Shown: positions 17,213-24,734 of the stretch, piece by piece
Layout: every line of letters begins with the position of its first letter
Position numbering within the stretch: the first letter of the stretch is position 1
Source: a bacterium
Lineage (GTDB): Bacteria; Patescibacteriota; Saccharimonadia; Saccharimonadales; Saccharimonadaceae
Length of the DNA stretch: 45,521 bases
Direction: 5' to 3'
Assembly: GCA_030530825.1 (NCBI GenBank)
Contig: JAUMUF010000002.1
Coordinates: 1 to 45,521, forward strand
Translations under genes and position numbers: made by a program
The notes under the pieces: model-generated
The model's database searches: none
The model's input: the letters and a program-made list of their open reading frames with translations, nothing else
Told to the model about the DNA's origin: nothing

Positions 17213-18965
17213 CTTCCTTCGCCTGAATTTTAAGTTCATCCAATTGAGAACCTTCAACAAAACTTGGGCTACTCATCATCAAGTCAACGCCCGAACCATT
17301 CTTTGGGAATGCCACGACTTCACGAATATTGTCTTCATTCATCAAAATCATAAAGATTCGATCCAAGCCAAAGGCGCAACCCGCGTGCGGCGGCGCACCA
17401 AATTTGAAGGCATTAAGCATCGCGCCAAACTTTTCTTCAACATAATCTTTATCGTATCCAAGCACGCCAAACGCCTCATACATCACCTCTGGATTATGAT
17501 TTCGAACAGCACCCGAGCAGATCTCATAACCGTTCATCACCATATCATATTGATCGGCGACAATGGCGAGTTTTTCGGCATCAGTTTTGGCGTTTCGAAG
17601 CGCCTCAACACCACCTTTTGGCATAGAGAAAGGATTATGACCAAAGTCAACTTTTTGATTTTTCTCGTCAAATTCATAAAACGGAAAATCAGTAATCCAC
17701 GCGAGCGCAACGGTGTTTTCGTCCTTAAGATTGAAGTGCGAGGCAAATTCATTTCGAAGTCGACCAAGAACTTTATTGACCACCTCTCTCTTATCCGCAC
17801 CAAAGAAAATTGCGTCGCCAGCCTGCGCACCAGTCTTATAAATTATGCCATCAATCTCACTTTCTGTCAAAAATTTAGCAATCGGCGATTTAGGCTCGCC
17901 ATTTTCTTCAATAATAATATAAGCCAAACCACCTGCACCCTCGCTTTTGGCGATTTCAGTAAAGTTATCAATCTGTTTTCGACTGAGGCTTGCGCCATTT
18001 TCGACGCGGATCGCTTTGACAACCTCGGCGTTCTTGAAGACGCCAAACTCGGTCGAAGCAAGAACTTCACTCAAATCAATCAACTCCATACCAAAACGCA
18101 GGTCAGGCTTGTCTGAGCCATATCGCTCCATTGCTTCCATATAAGGGATGCGTGGGATTTCACTGGAAAGCAGTTCTTTGCCAGCAAAATTTTCAACCAA
18201 ATCTTTGATCAAAACTTCCATTTCGCTTCGAATTTCTTCACCACTTTCTACAAAGGCTCGCTCCAAATCAAGTTGGTAAAAATCGCCATACAGCCTATCC
18301 GCACGAGGATCTTCATCTCGGAAGCAAGTCGCAATCTGGTAATACTTTTCAATTCCGCCCACCATCAAAAGTTGCTTGAACTGCTGTGGAGCCTGCGGCA
18401 AAGCGTAAAATTTGCCGGGATGAACGCGGCTTGGAATGAGGAAATCTCGCGCACCCTCGGGGCTAGAATTTGCCAAAATCGGTGTCGCCACCTCTGTAAA
18501 ATCGTGGGCTTCCATAAATTTCCTAATTTCACGGTAAAATTCTGCCCGCCGACGAAGCATTTTGTTCATTTTAGGCCGTCGAAGGTCCAAGAATCTATAT
18601 TTAAGCCGAAGTTCCTCGCCAGAAATATTCTCATCATCCACAGAAATCGGCAACGGAGCCGAAGTATTGAGCACTTCGAACTGCTCCACAATCATCTCGA
18701 TAGCGCCTGTTTCGACGCGCGGATTCTTCAAATTCTCCGCCCGCTCAGCAATAACGCCCACCGCAGAGATGACAAATTCGTCCCGAGCCTTTTCAGCCAA
18801 GTCAAAGCCGGCCGTATCTGGAGAAATCACCAACTGTAAAATCCCGCCCGCATCGCGCAAATCAATAAATATAAGCCCTCCGTGGTCACGCCGAGCGTTT
18901 ACCCAACCCTTTACTGTAATTTTTTCGCCGATTTTGCCGACGGTATCTTTGGTAAGTGTCCGCAT
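17202..18965 (-). CDS. aspS: Aspartyl-tRNA synthetase
   Basis: AspRS charges tRNA with aspartate. The 587 residues show the N-terminal OB anticodon-binding domain (VKGWVNARRDHGGLIFIDLRD in part: WVNARRDHGG), class II motif 1 and 2 (FRDEDPRADRLYGDFYQLDLE in part: CFRDEDPRADR), the bacterial GAD insertion, and motif 3 (GFALDRIFM-like: GCAFGLDRIFMIL). It may be discriminating or able to charge tRNA-Asn too, which is common where AsnRS is missing; the sequence alone does not settle this. A Shine-Dalgarno site (AGGAG) precedes the ATG. First gene of a four-gene overlapping operon ending in trmB. Confidence 0.97.
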   Translation of the reverse strand: MRTLTKDTVGKIGEKITVKGWVNARRDHGGLIFIDLRDAGGILQLVISPDTAGFDLAEKARDEFVISAVGVIAERAENLKNPRVETGAIEMIVEQFEVLNTSAPLPISVDDENISGEELRLKYRFLDLRRPKMNKMLRRRAEFYREIRKFMEAHDFTEVATPILANSSPEGARDFLIPSRVHPGKFYALPQAPQQFKQLLMVGGIEKYYQIATCFRDEDPRADRLYGDFYQLDLERAFVESGEEIRSEMEVLIKDLVENFAGKELLSSEIPRIPYMEAMERYGSDKPDLRFGMELIDLSEVLASTEFGVFKNAEVVKAIRVENGASLSRKQIDNFTEIAKSEGAGGLAYIIIEENGEPKSPIAKFLTESEIDGIIYKTGAQAGDAIFFGADKREVVNKVLGRLRNEFASHFNLKDENTVALAWITDFPFYEFDEKNQKVDFGHNPFSMPKGGVEALRNAKTDAEKLAIVADQYDMVMNGYEICSGAVRNHNPEVMYEAFGVLGYDKDYVEEKFGAMLNAFKFGAPPHAGCAFGLDRIFMILMNEDNIREVVAFPKNGSGVDLMMSSPSFVEGSQLDELKIQAKEDEE

Positions 18966-19010
18966 ATTTCTCCTAAAACTGTATAAAATTTATATTTTCA
19001 ATCTGTCTAT

Positions 19011-19019
19011 ATTTTAGCA
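19011..19019 (-). promoter_or_regulatory. Extended -10 of the aspS operon
   Basis: TGCTAAAAT on the minus strand, giving a leader of about 40 nt that carries AGGAG before the aspS ATG. Confidence 0.5.
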
Positions 19020-19078
19020 TATTTTAAGATAAAAAGCGAATTTATTTCAGTCAACAATCTCTTATCTTCCGACACAAC

Positions 19079-19106
19079 AAAAGGAGATTCCCGAAAATCT
19101 CCTTTT
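19079..19106 (-). terminator. Terminator after the ASCH-domain gene
   Basis: AAAAGGAGATT and its complement AATCTCCTTTT form a stem around a short loop, four bases past the ASCH gene stop, with TTTT at the 3' end on the minus strand. Confidence 0.75.
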
Positions 19107-19110
19107 ATAC

Positions 19111-19444
19111 TTATAACTCAACTCGTATACCTAATACGCCATACTTTTGTTGCTTGTCTTGATCATAGAACTCGCTCAAAATCTCCAATAACTCCTTTTT
19201 GGTCATAGATCTATCTGCTAAAATATCAATTTCAAAATCACAAAAAAATTCTTCAAAAGATCTATATTTATTCAATCCGATAACGGTAGCGGAGAAGTTT
19301 TCTCCCAGACTATTAAAAAAACACAATATTATCCCCTAATTTTATCAACTGACGCTTTTCATCTGCGAGGCGTAATTCAATTCTTTTAGTGCCGTTTAAG
19401 ATATAATTAAAATACCTGTCTTGAAGATTCATTTGGTGAATCAT
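19111..19444 (-). pseudogene. ASCH-domain protein gene with a +1 frameshift in a T7 run
   Basis: The first frame from the ATG at 19444 reads MIHQMNLQDRYFNYILNGTK then RIELRLADEKRQLIKLGDNI, the standard start of small ASCH-domain proteins (predicted RNA binding). It hits TAA right after a run of seven T (19315-19321, A on the + strand). Removing one T joins it to the second frame (NSLGENFSATVIGLNKYRS ...), giving a complete protein of about 110 residues, the usual size. So this is a frameshifted gene, a slippage-corrected gene, or a sequencing error. The promoter is TGCTAAGAT (19451-19459), six bases before the ATG, of leaderless type. Confidence 0.75.
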
Positions 19445-19450
19445 TCTTTT

Positions 19451-19459
19451 ATCTTAGCA
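19451..19459 (-). promoter_or_regulatory. Extended -10 of the ASCH gene, leaderless type
   Basis: TGCTAAGAT on the minus strand, six bases before the ATG at 19444, with TTGTTT 17 bases further upstream. Confidence 0.5.
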
Positions 19460-19531
19460 CAAGATATAGGTAAAAACAATTTATAATCTAAAAAGCAACA
19501 TCCATACTCAAAAGTCTACTATTGAATGGTT

Positions 19532-20434
19532 CTATTTGTTTTTAATCTTAGGCAAAAGTGTTTCCAGATGGAGCAGACCCAGATGTTGCCCCTTTTTATT
19601 TTTCACCACCGCGAATGTTTGGCTTGTGGCAAGGAGCGTTTCGAGCGAGTCAAGGACCGATTTGTCGGCTGAAAGGGTCAAAAATTCTCTTTCCATTACA
19701 GTCCGCACACGCTTAGAGTCCACAGAAATCTGCCCAATCTCAGACATTTTAACCACACCAAGCACTGCTTTGTTTTCTACATCCATTACTGGGAAAATCT
19801 CCCGCTTAGTTTTGAAAAGTTCATCAATTACAAGAGGCGTTAGCAGGTCCTTTTCATGAAGTATATCGAGTAGATCCAAGTTTTCTGCCCAATCTCCTAC
19901 CCTTTCTTCGTGAAGTCTCGCAATCTGCTCCCACCAAATTGTCTCCTGCTCGGAGAGAATCTTCTTTTGCCCCCGCAAAAAGTCCAAGAGTTCCACCATA
20001 GAATGCGGTGTATAGGGCTTGGGCGCGGAAAGTTTGAGCAACTTTTTCTGCGTTTTTGGCTTCAAACTCATAAATACAGCGTAAATTTTGGGCGAAATTT
20101 CCTTAAAAATCTTTTTTGACACCCCTCTGGCAAAATCTGTCCGAGACAAAATAAATCCTGCCCCGATCAAACCAAAAACCACAAGGTTAGCATCCCAGAA
20201 TTTCAGCATTCCAGCCACAATCAGCGCCAGTAAAATCGCCAATGCTGTCGCCAAAAATCCCCGTACACGGTTGAAAAGTGGCACCACTCGCTTCTTAATG
20301 AGCAATTTCTCGGCTCTTTTATCGCCTTCGCTGACGCGTCGGTTAATCTCGAATTCAGAAAATTCAACTTCTTTCTCCTTAATAGAAAGCACAAAGACCA
20401 GCACCAAATAAACAATTACGGCAAAAAATATCAT
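19532..20434 (-). CDS. CBS-domain membrane protein
   Basis: The 300-residue protein has an N-terminal helix (1-17), a charged loop, two more helices (about 59-78 and 83-98), then a soluble half. Residues about 185-298 look like a CBS pair: LDILHEKDLLTPLVIDELFKTKREIFPVMD-type start, VLGVVKMSEIGQI, RTVMEREFLTLSADKSVLDSLETL, and FAVVKNKKGQHLGLLHLETLL. CBS pairs bind adenosyl ligands or Mg-ATP and control attached channels or enzymes. The plan recalls CorC/CNNM-type proteins but the membrane part is short, so no transport role is claimed. The promoter is leaderless type, back to back with that of the DsbA-like gene. Confidence 0.7.
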   Translation of the reverse strand: MIFFAVIVYLVLVFVLSIKEKEVEFSEFEINRRVSEGDKRAEKLLIKKRVVPLFNRVRGFLATALAILLALIVAGMLKFWDANLVVFGLIGAGFILSRTDFARGVSKKIFKEISPKIYAVFMSLKPKTQKKLLKLSAPKPYTPHSMVELLDFLRGQKKILSEQETIWWEQIARLHEERVGDWAENLDLLDILHEKDLLTPLVIDELFKTKREIFPVMDVENKAVLGVVKMSEIGQISVDSKRVRTVMEREFLTLSADKSVLDSLETLLATSQTFAVVKNKKGQHLGLLHLETLLPKIKNK

Positions 20435-20440
20435 AATTTT

Positions 20441-20449
20441 ATTGTATCA
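20441..20449 (-). promoter_or_regulatory. Extended -10 of the CBS gene, leaderless type
   Basis: TGATACAAT on the minus strand, six bases before the ATG at 20434. Confidence 0.55.
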
Positions 20450-20487
20450 TACTGACCCCCTAAACACTACCTTTTTGTGCTTATTTG

Positions 20488-20496
20488 TGGTATAAT
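20488..20496 (+). promoter_or_regulatory. Extended -10 promoter of the DsbA-like gene
   Basis: TGGTATAAT on the + strand; start near 20503 gives a 21-nt leader with AAGGAG before the ATG. It is divergent from the CBS gene promoter. Confidence 0.65.
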
Positions 20497-20523
20497 TTGA
20501 AATGAACTAATTGAAAGGAGTTT

Positions 20524-21195
20524 ATGGAGAAGAAAACTTTAATAATTTTTGCGGCGATTTTTGTTGGTTTTATGGGCTTGATGCTTTATTTTTCCAACCA
20601 AAATAAAATCGACCTAAGCAAATACGACCTCAATAAAATAATCTCAGCCGATAAAAATACTGGTGAGATCAAAGAACATATTTTCCAAAATGAAACCAAG
20701 AATCAAAAGGCTGTTTTGATCGAGTATGGAGATTATCAATGTCCATCATGTGCCACAATGAGCACTAAAATCAAGGCTTTAGCAGAAGAATATAAAGGTA
20801 AAATGACCGTTATCTTCCGCAATTTCCCGCTAGAAGGCCACCCAAACGCATTGAGCGCAGCAGCAGCGGCAGAAGCAGCAGGCCTTCAAGGAAAGTATGA
20901 TCAAATGCACTCTCTTCTATTTGAAAAACAGAGCGAGTGGAGCCCAGCAACTATCAGCGAGCGAGGCAATTTTTATGAAAAATACGCCAAAGAAATCGGC
21001 CTTGATCTTGAAAAATTCAAAGAAGATATGAAGAGTGATGCTATAAACAAAAAAATCCGCTTCGATAAATTGACCGGAAAAGAACTCAAAGTTAACGCAA
21101 CACCAACCTTGATTCTCAACGGACAAAAGTTGGATAGCAATACATATGGCGACGATTCCAAATTCCGTGAAGCAATTGAAAACGCCATCAAATAA
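20524..21195 (+). CDS. DsbA-family thiol oxidoreductase, membrane-anchored
   Basis: The 223-residue protein has one N-terminal helix (about 5-23) and a DsbA-type thioredoxin fold outside the cell. The active site is CPSC at residues 73-76 (YGDYQCPSCATMS), followed by the inserted helical domain and the cis-Pro loop (NATPTLILNG). Such enzymes make or correct disulfides in exported proteins. Several surface proteins in the window are Cys-rich (lamin-tail repeats, 805-residue protein, LGFP protein), which makes them plausible clients. AAGGAG lies four bases before the ATG. A terminator follows at 21220-21243, so it is a single-gene unit. Confidence 0.9.
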   Translation: MEKKTLIIFAAIFVGFMGLMLYFSNQNKIDLSKYDLNKIISADKNTGEIKEHIFQNETKNQKAVLIEYGDYQCPSCATMSTKIKALAEEYKGKMTVIFRNFPLEGHPNALSAAAAAEAAGLQGKYDQMHSLLFEKQSEWSPATISERGNFYEKYAKEIGLDLEKFKEDMKSDAINKKIRFDKLTGKELKVNATPTLILNGQKLDSNTYGDDSKFREAIENAIK

Positions 21196-21219
21196 ACTTT
21201 AGCATTTTCAAACAAAATA

Positions 21220-21243
21220 AATAACCTCCCGAGAGAGGTTATT
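21220..21243. terminator. Terminator after the DsbA-like gene
   Basis: AATAACCTC pairs with GAGGTTATT around six bases, followed by TTTTTT on the + strand. On the minus strand the T tract is poorer, but it may also serve the 31-residue peptide gene. Confidence 0.8.
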
Positions 21244-21257
21244 TTTTATTTTTCACC

Positions 21258-21353
21258 CTATTTATGTTCAATGTAGCGTTGCCATTCAGCAGGCACCACA
21301 TCAACCTCAATCATTTTCTTCCTTGATGGAGGAAAATTGACTTTGATTGGCAT
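21258..21353 (-). CDS. Short peptide gene, 31 residues, unknown
   Basis: The ATG at 21353 is preceded by AAAAAAGGAG, seven bases away, and by a good promoter at 21443-21471. The product is MPIKVNFPPSRKKMIEVDVV followed by PAEWQRYIEHK. It has no signal peptide and no cysteine. A basic middle (SRKK) and a Trp/Tyr helix-like end are visible. Strong promoter, long leader and ideal Shine-Dalgarno site argue for a real small protein. It could be a regulatory peptide, a toxin or a peptide precursor; nothing in the sequence decides this. Confidence 0.6.
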   Translation of the reverse strand: MPIKVNFPPSRKKMIEVDVVPAEWQRYIEHK

Positions 21354-21442
21354 TGGAATTCTCCTTTTTTAATGGAAACTTACGCGTTTCGACCTATTCT
21401 TTCTGTAATGAATTTTATTGTTTTAACGCAAGTCTGTTGTCT

Positions 21443-21471
21443 ATTCTATCAAAAAAATTAGCAAAAGTCAA
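21443..21471 (-). promoter_or_regulatory. Promoter of the 31-residue peptide gene
   Basis: TTGACT (21466-21471), 17-base spacer, TAGAAT (21443-21448) on the minus strand. The leader of about 83 nt contains a small GAAAC/GTTTC hairpin. Confidence 0.65.
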
Positions 21472-21567
21472 GAAGATATGCGATTTTTACGCGCACCTCC
21501 CAAAAAGCTTAAACGCCTTAATAACTATATTTTATCGTATTTTAAGCGCGAGCGCAATAGGTTTTTA

Positions 21568-21653
21568 CTACTTTTTGAGATAATTTTGAGCGAATTTTTC
21601 TTCATATTCAGCCAATGTCCACTTTCTCCACTTGCCAGTTTCATTGTCTGAGA
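21568..21653 (-). pseudogene. Out-of-frame 3' extension of the preceding gene
   Basis: Directly after the in-frame stop of the 161-residue gene, another frame reads VIISDNETGKWRKWTLAEYE and EKFAQNYLKK, then TAG at 21568. It has protein-like composition but no start codon. Adding one A to the A5 run (21661-21665) joins it to the upstream gene, giving a 190-residue product. I read it as the true C-terminus, cut off by a one-base deletion. Confidence 0.55.
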
Positions 21654-22139
21654 TTATGACTTTTTAAGCGGGATTTTTTGCTCAATTAGCCAAGATTTCA
21701 TTTTATCGAAGTTTTCTGCGCGGCAAACAAAGCCGTCATATCCCCATTCAAAGCACTTAATACCGATTCGATCGCCAGGCGTAATGCTGCCATTCAATTC
21801 AACAAAATCCTCAATCGCAAAATCAGGATAACCTAGAGCTTTCCCCAATAGAGTTGGTTTTTCGACGGGATTTTCCGCAAAGGTCATCTTCTGAGAAATA
21901 TCAAATTTTCTCAAATCTTCAAAATTCCTAAATAGAAAAATTGTAGTGTAATAATCCGTAAAATCCTTCTTCCATTGTTTTTCAAACTTGGAATTTTTCT
22001 TCAAAAAAATCCTGACAGCCCAAAAAATAAATTTATCCGTCAAAGTATCGCTACTCAAAATATCGATAATCACCGATTCTCGCCTTCCTCTAAGGAATGC
22101 TACCAGAGTTTTTAGTTTGATTCTTGAAGATAATTTCAT
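21654..22139 (-). CDS. Unknown protein, probably truncated by a frameshift
   Basis: The 161-residue frame begins MKLSSRIKLKTLVAFLRGRR and has AAGAAAGGTG before the ATG. There is no signal peptide; the N-terminal region has a basic helix, and the second half has a compact-looking segment (GDRIGIKCFEWGYDGFVCRAENFDK). I recognise no family. It ends IPLKKS at a TAA just after an A5 run; the continuation in the next frame (21568-21660) looks like the real C-terminus. It starts 23 bases after the terminator of the Cys-rich peptide gene, so it may be transcribed by readthrough or from its own weak promoter. Confidence 0.6.
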   Translation of the reverse strand: MKLSSRIKLKTLVAFLRGRRESVIIDILSSDTLTDKFIFWAVRIFLKKNSKFEKQWKKDFTDYYTTIFLFRNFEDLRKFDISQKMTFAENPVEKPTLLGKALGYPDFAIEDFVELNGSITPGDRIGIKCFEWGYDGFVCRAENFDKMKSWLIEQKIPLKKS

Positions 22140-22161
22140 CTTACACCTTTCTTAAATATAG

Positions 22162-22186
22162 AAAAAGGCGAAGCAGGTTTCGCCTT
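22162..22186 (-). terminator. Terminator after the Cys-rich peptide gene
   Basis: AAGGCGAA and TTCGCCTT form an 8-bp stem around six bases, with TTT on the minus-strand 3' side. It lies between the peptide gene and the 161-residue gene, so the short peptide may be made from a much more abundant transcript than the gene behind it. Confidence 0.75.
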
Positions 22187-22211
22187 ATAGCTCATTTAAA
22201 CGAAAGAAAAT

Positions 22212-22310
22212 TTACCAGTCCTCGCATTGTGGGCATCCACCACCGCCGATATCTCCACTTTCAGGACATTCGTTATCATTACTAAATACAATAACATCAA
22301 ACTTAGTCAT
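22212..22310 (-). CDS. Cys-rich short peptide gene, 32 residues, unknown
   Basis: The ATG at 22310 follows an excellent Shine-Dalgarno site (AAGGAGG, seven bases away). The product reads MTKFDVIVFSNDNE, then CPESGDIGGGGCPQCEDW. It has an acidic leader-like half without cysteine, and a C-terminal half with three cysteines (15, 26, 29), a Gly4 run and a CPQC motif. That division is the one seen in precursors of ribosomally made, modified peptides, but a small metal-binding protein is equally possible. No radical SAM or lanthionine enzyme is near; a TylF-like methyltransferase is directly upstream. The promoter has a G8 tract in its spacer, and a terminator follows. Confidence 0.65.
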   Translation of the reverse strand: MTKFDVIVFSNDNECPESGDIGGGGCPQCEDW

Positions 22311-22413
22311 TTTCTTCCTCCTTGTAAAGTACTCTCTAAAATCCGAGACGCCATTCTTGTGCTGGCTCCAGTAAATACTTCAACTTCCTTCTTAGTTAAA
22401 ATACTACCCCTTG

Positions 22414-22443
22414 ATATTATCACACTTCGCCCCCCCCTGTCAA
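22414..22443 (-). promoter_or_regulatory. Promoter of the Cys-rich peptide gene with a G8 tract in the spacer
   Basis: TTGACA (22438-22443), 18-base spacer, TAATAT (22414-22419) on the minus strand. The spacer begins with eight G (C on the + strand, 22430-22437). Loss of one G would give the optimal 17-base spacing. Start near 22407; the leader is close to 100 nt. Confidence 0.75.
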
Positions 22444-22449
22444 TAATCT

Positions 22450-23037
22450 TTAAGGTTTCATAAAGATCGCCAGCGTGGCTTCAACCTTTTTAGAAATGTT
22501 GTATTTTTTACACCATTCATCAACTGCTTTAGACGCGCCAGGTAGGGCGTGATTGCCGTAATCGTCCACCACAACAATCGCACCACTCTCGAGATTATTC
22601 CATATCAGTTCAAGCGGATCAAGAATCGAGCGATAATAATCACCGTCAAGAAAGGCAAAAGAAATCTTGGGCGGGATTTGACTTTTGTCAAGAGAGTTGA
22701 ACCAGCCCTTGGTGATACGAGGCATTTTTTGAACACCAGACTTTCGAAGATTGGCGATAAGTTGCTTTTTAGTAGCGAGAAGTTCACCCTTTTTGAAGGC
22801 TTCACCGAGAGAGTTGACGTCTTCTTGAGATTTTTCTGGCAATCCCTCAAAGGAATCGTAAAGCCAGAGAGATTTTTCATTGCCCCACTTTTCAATTTCT
22901 TTCGCCAAAAAAACAGATGTCGTGCCAACAAAGCAGCCAAATTCAACCGCGTCACCCGTAATATCGCGAGTTTTGGCCAATTCCCGCAGAATCACCGCAA
23001 TTTCTTTTTCATCAACTTGATCACTCAGTAATTTCAT
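22450..23037 (-). CDS. TylF/MycF-like SAM-dependent methyltransferase
   Basis: I choose the ATG at 23037 (195 residues): a TATAAT ends six bases upstream, which makes a longer TTG start (23064) unlikely. The protein has a Rossmann SAM site (AVEFGCFVGTTSVFLA), the family stretch LWLYDSFEGLPE, the metal site FAFLDGDYYRSILDPLE, and IVVDDYGNHALPGASKAVDEW. TylF-type enzymes methylate sugar hydroxyls in macrolides, but relatives in other bacteria act on surface glycans or unknown targets. Its neighbours are the peptide genes and, further off, the arginine operon. The substrate is unknown. Confidence 0.8.
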   Translation of the reverse strand: MKLLSDQVDEKEIAVILRELAKTRDITGDAVEFGCFVGTTSVFLAKEIEKWGNEKSLWLYDSFEGLPEKSQEDVNSLGEAFKKGELLATKKQLIANLRKSGVQKMPRITKGWFNSLDKSQIPPKISFAFLDGDYYRSILDPLELIWNNLESGAIVVVDDYGNHALPGASKAVDEWCKKYNISKKVEATLAIFMKP

Positions 23038-23043
23038 ATTTAC

Positions 23044-23049
23044 ATTATA
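23044..23049 (-). promoter_or_regulatory. -10 element of the methyltransferase gene, leaderless type
   Basis: TATAAT on the minus strand, six bases before the ATG at 23037. It decides the start choice for the methyltransferase. Confidence 0.5.
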
Positions 23050-23068
23050 TATTTTTTCAGGCAAAAAT

Positions 23069-23101
23069 AAAACAGTCTCGATCTAAAACCGAGACTGTTT
23101 T
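23069..23101 (-). terminator. Terminator of the arginine deiminase operon
   Basis: A 12-bp stem (23069-23080 with 23090-23101) is followed by TATTTTT on the minus strand. It starts 15 bases after the carrier gene stop. Confidence 0.85.
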
Positions 23102-23115
23102 GATAGATTTAAAAT

Positions 23116-24702
23116 CTATCGTCCAATTCCCATAAAGAAAATCACAGCCAAAGAAATCGCCACAAAAACAGCCATAATTGGCAGAGTTCTCTTTACCCAA
23201 GCCTTGTAAGAAACTCCCGCTATTGAAAGTCCGGCCAAGAGTGAGGCAATTGTTGGTGCAATCATATTGAGCACACCGCTCGCAGTCGCAAATGCCACAA
23301 CTGCAACTTCTTTAGAAGATCCAGCAAGTTCTGCAACCGGCGCAATAATTGGCATAGAAGCCGTCGCAAGACCAGAACTTGAAGGAATAATAAATGACAT
23401 TGGAATGTAGAAAATATATGTCAAAACACCAACAAGCGGTTTTGGCACATTTTTTAGAGCCATTTCACCCCAATAAACAATGGTATCTTGAATTTGGCCC
23501 GCAGTCATAATCTCACCAATCGCTGCAGCGACAGCGATGATGAATGCAACACTCACCATATCAGAAACACCCGCAAGGAAAGAATCCGTCATAGTGGTAT
23601 TTTCTTTCTTGAATTCTTCTCGATAGATAATACCCATCAAGAAAGCAGAAATCAAGAATAATGCAGAGATCTCATTAAAATACCAATCACCAAATGGCAA
23701 AGCGTGGCGGAAGCCAAACAACGCACCAATTCCAGGCAATTCTACAAAATAATTGTGAATATCTTGGAAGATATTGATGTTAAACTTACTCCAAGGAATA
23801 AGTGAAAGGATCATAATCGCAAATGTAACACCAAATACTCCAACGATGAACTTTCGCTCCAAAGTATATTTTGGCAAATTACCCATATCGAGCGCAGCAA
23901 TCTTGGAAGATTTCAAGCCTTCTTCTTTGATTTTACCAGCCTTAACTTTGGCAGCATATCGCATCGTGAAGAAAATCGAAGCACCCAAAGTTAGCGCCAA
24001 AATCAATCCCTGAACTCCAATAATATTTCCTAAAGAAACATCCGCCGCCTTAGCAGCAACACCTGTTGAGAACGGGTTGATTGTTGAAGCTAAAACACCC
24101 GATCCAGCACCAAGCACAATCACCATAACAGATGTCATAGTATTGTAGCCAGCCGCCAACATAATTGGCACAACCAATGCATAAAAAGCCACAGCCTCTT
24201 CTTGCATACCGTAAGTCGTTCCACCAATTGCAAAAAGCGTCATCAGAATTGGAATCAACCACTTTTCTCGGCCTTTCATTTTAATCAAAAGTCCGCCGAG
24301 AGCAGCATCCAAAGCCTTGGTTTTCATCACAACACCAAGGAAGCCACCAAGAATCAACACGAACAATATCACATCGATACGGCTAATCATACCCTTAACT
24401 GGCGCCAAGAAGAAATCCCAAACACCTTGTCGAAGGTCGGTAGTTTCAGTGGTTTTTTCACCAGTAGTTTCGTCAACTTTTTCTGTAACTTGGACCTTTT
24501 CAATCTGTTTGTATGAGCCCTGAACGATCTTAGCGTTGTCACCTTCACCAACTCGCTCATATTGTCCGCTTGGAATAATCCAAGTCAAGCCAACAATCAA
24601 GGCGATAATCGCAAACAAAACGCTGAACGCATTTGGCGATTTGAAAACTTTTTTCTTTTTCGAAGGAGATTTTACAACCTTCGAAGGTTCTTTTTCAACC
24701 AT
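23116..24702 (-). CDS. YfcC-family carrier, likely arginine/ornithine exchanger
   Basis: This 528-residue membrane protein has 12 or 13 predicted helices and belongs to the YfcC/C4-dicarboxylate anaerobic carrier group. Visible landmarks: LTWIIPSGQYERV near the start, PVKGMISRIDVILFVLILGGFLG, GAGSGVLASTINPFSTGVAA, and SFIIPSSSGLATASMPIIAP. YfcC-type carriers are often coded with arginine deiminase genes and take the place of ArcD, exchanging arginine for ornithine. Its place as the third gene of an arcA-argF operon makes this role likely here. AGGAG precedes the ATG. A strong terminator follows. The N-terminal extension is rich in Lys and Ser and cytoplasmic. Confidence 0.85.
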   Translation of the reverse strand: MVEKEPSKVVKSPSKKKKVFKSPNAFSVLFAIIALIVGLTWIIPSGQYERVGEGDNAKIVQGSYKQIEKVQVTEKVDETTGEKTTETTDLRQGVWDFFLAPVKGMISRIDVILFVLILGGFLGVVMKTKALDAALGGLLIKMKGREKWLIPILMTLFAIGGTTYGMQEEAVAFYALVVPIMLAAGYNTMTSVMVIVLGAGSGVLASTINPFSTGVAAKAADVSLGNIIGVQGLILALTLGASIFFTMRYAAKVKAGKIKEEGLKSSKIAALDMGNLPKYTLERKFIVGVFGVTFAIMILSLIPWSKFNINIFQDIHNYFVELPGIGALFGFRHALPFGDWYFNEISALFLISAFLMGIIYREEFKKENTTMTDSFLAGVSDMVSVAFIIAVAAAIGEIMTAGQIQDTIVYWGEMALKNVPKPLVGVLTYIFYIPMSFIIPSSSGLATASMPIIAPVAELAGSSKEVAVVAFATASGVLNMIAPTIASLLAGLSIAGVSYKAWVKRTLPIMAVFVAISLAVIFFMGIGR

Positions 24703-24734
24703 TTCGTCTCCTATTATTTATTGATATTTTCCCA

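Noticed and set aside
17058-18116. 352-residue open frame on the + strand
   Set aside because: It lies fully opposite aspS and the next gene, has no Shine-Dalgarno site or promoter, and its composition is that of an antisense shadow.
22307-22423. 38-codon frame from a GTG, ending in an ATGA overlap with the Cys-rich peptide gene (ILTKKEVEVFTGASTR...)
   Set aside because: It looks protein-like and the overlap is suggestive, but its GTG lies upstream of the predicted transcription start and there is no Shine-Dalgarno site. Kept out as a likely chance frame; an internal ATG at 22354 would give only 15 residues.
23038-23064. TTG start for the TylF-like methyltransferase
   Set aside because: The stretch contains TATAAT six bases before the ATG at 23037, so it is promoter, not coding.
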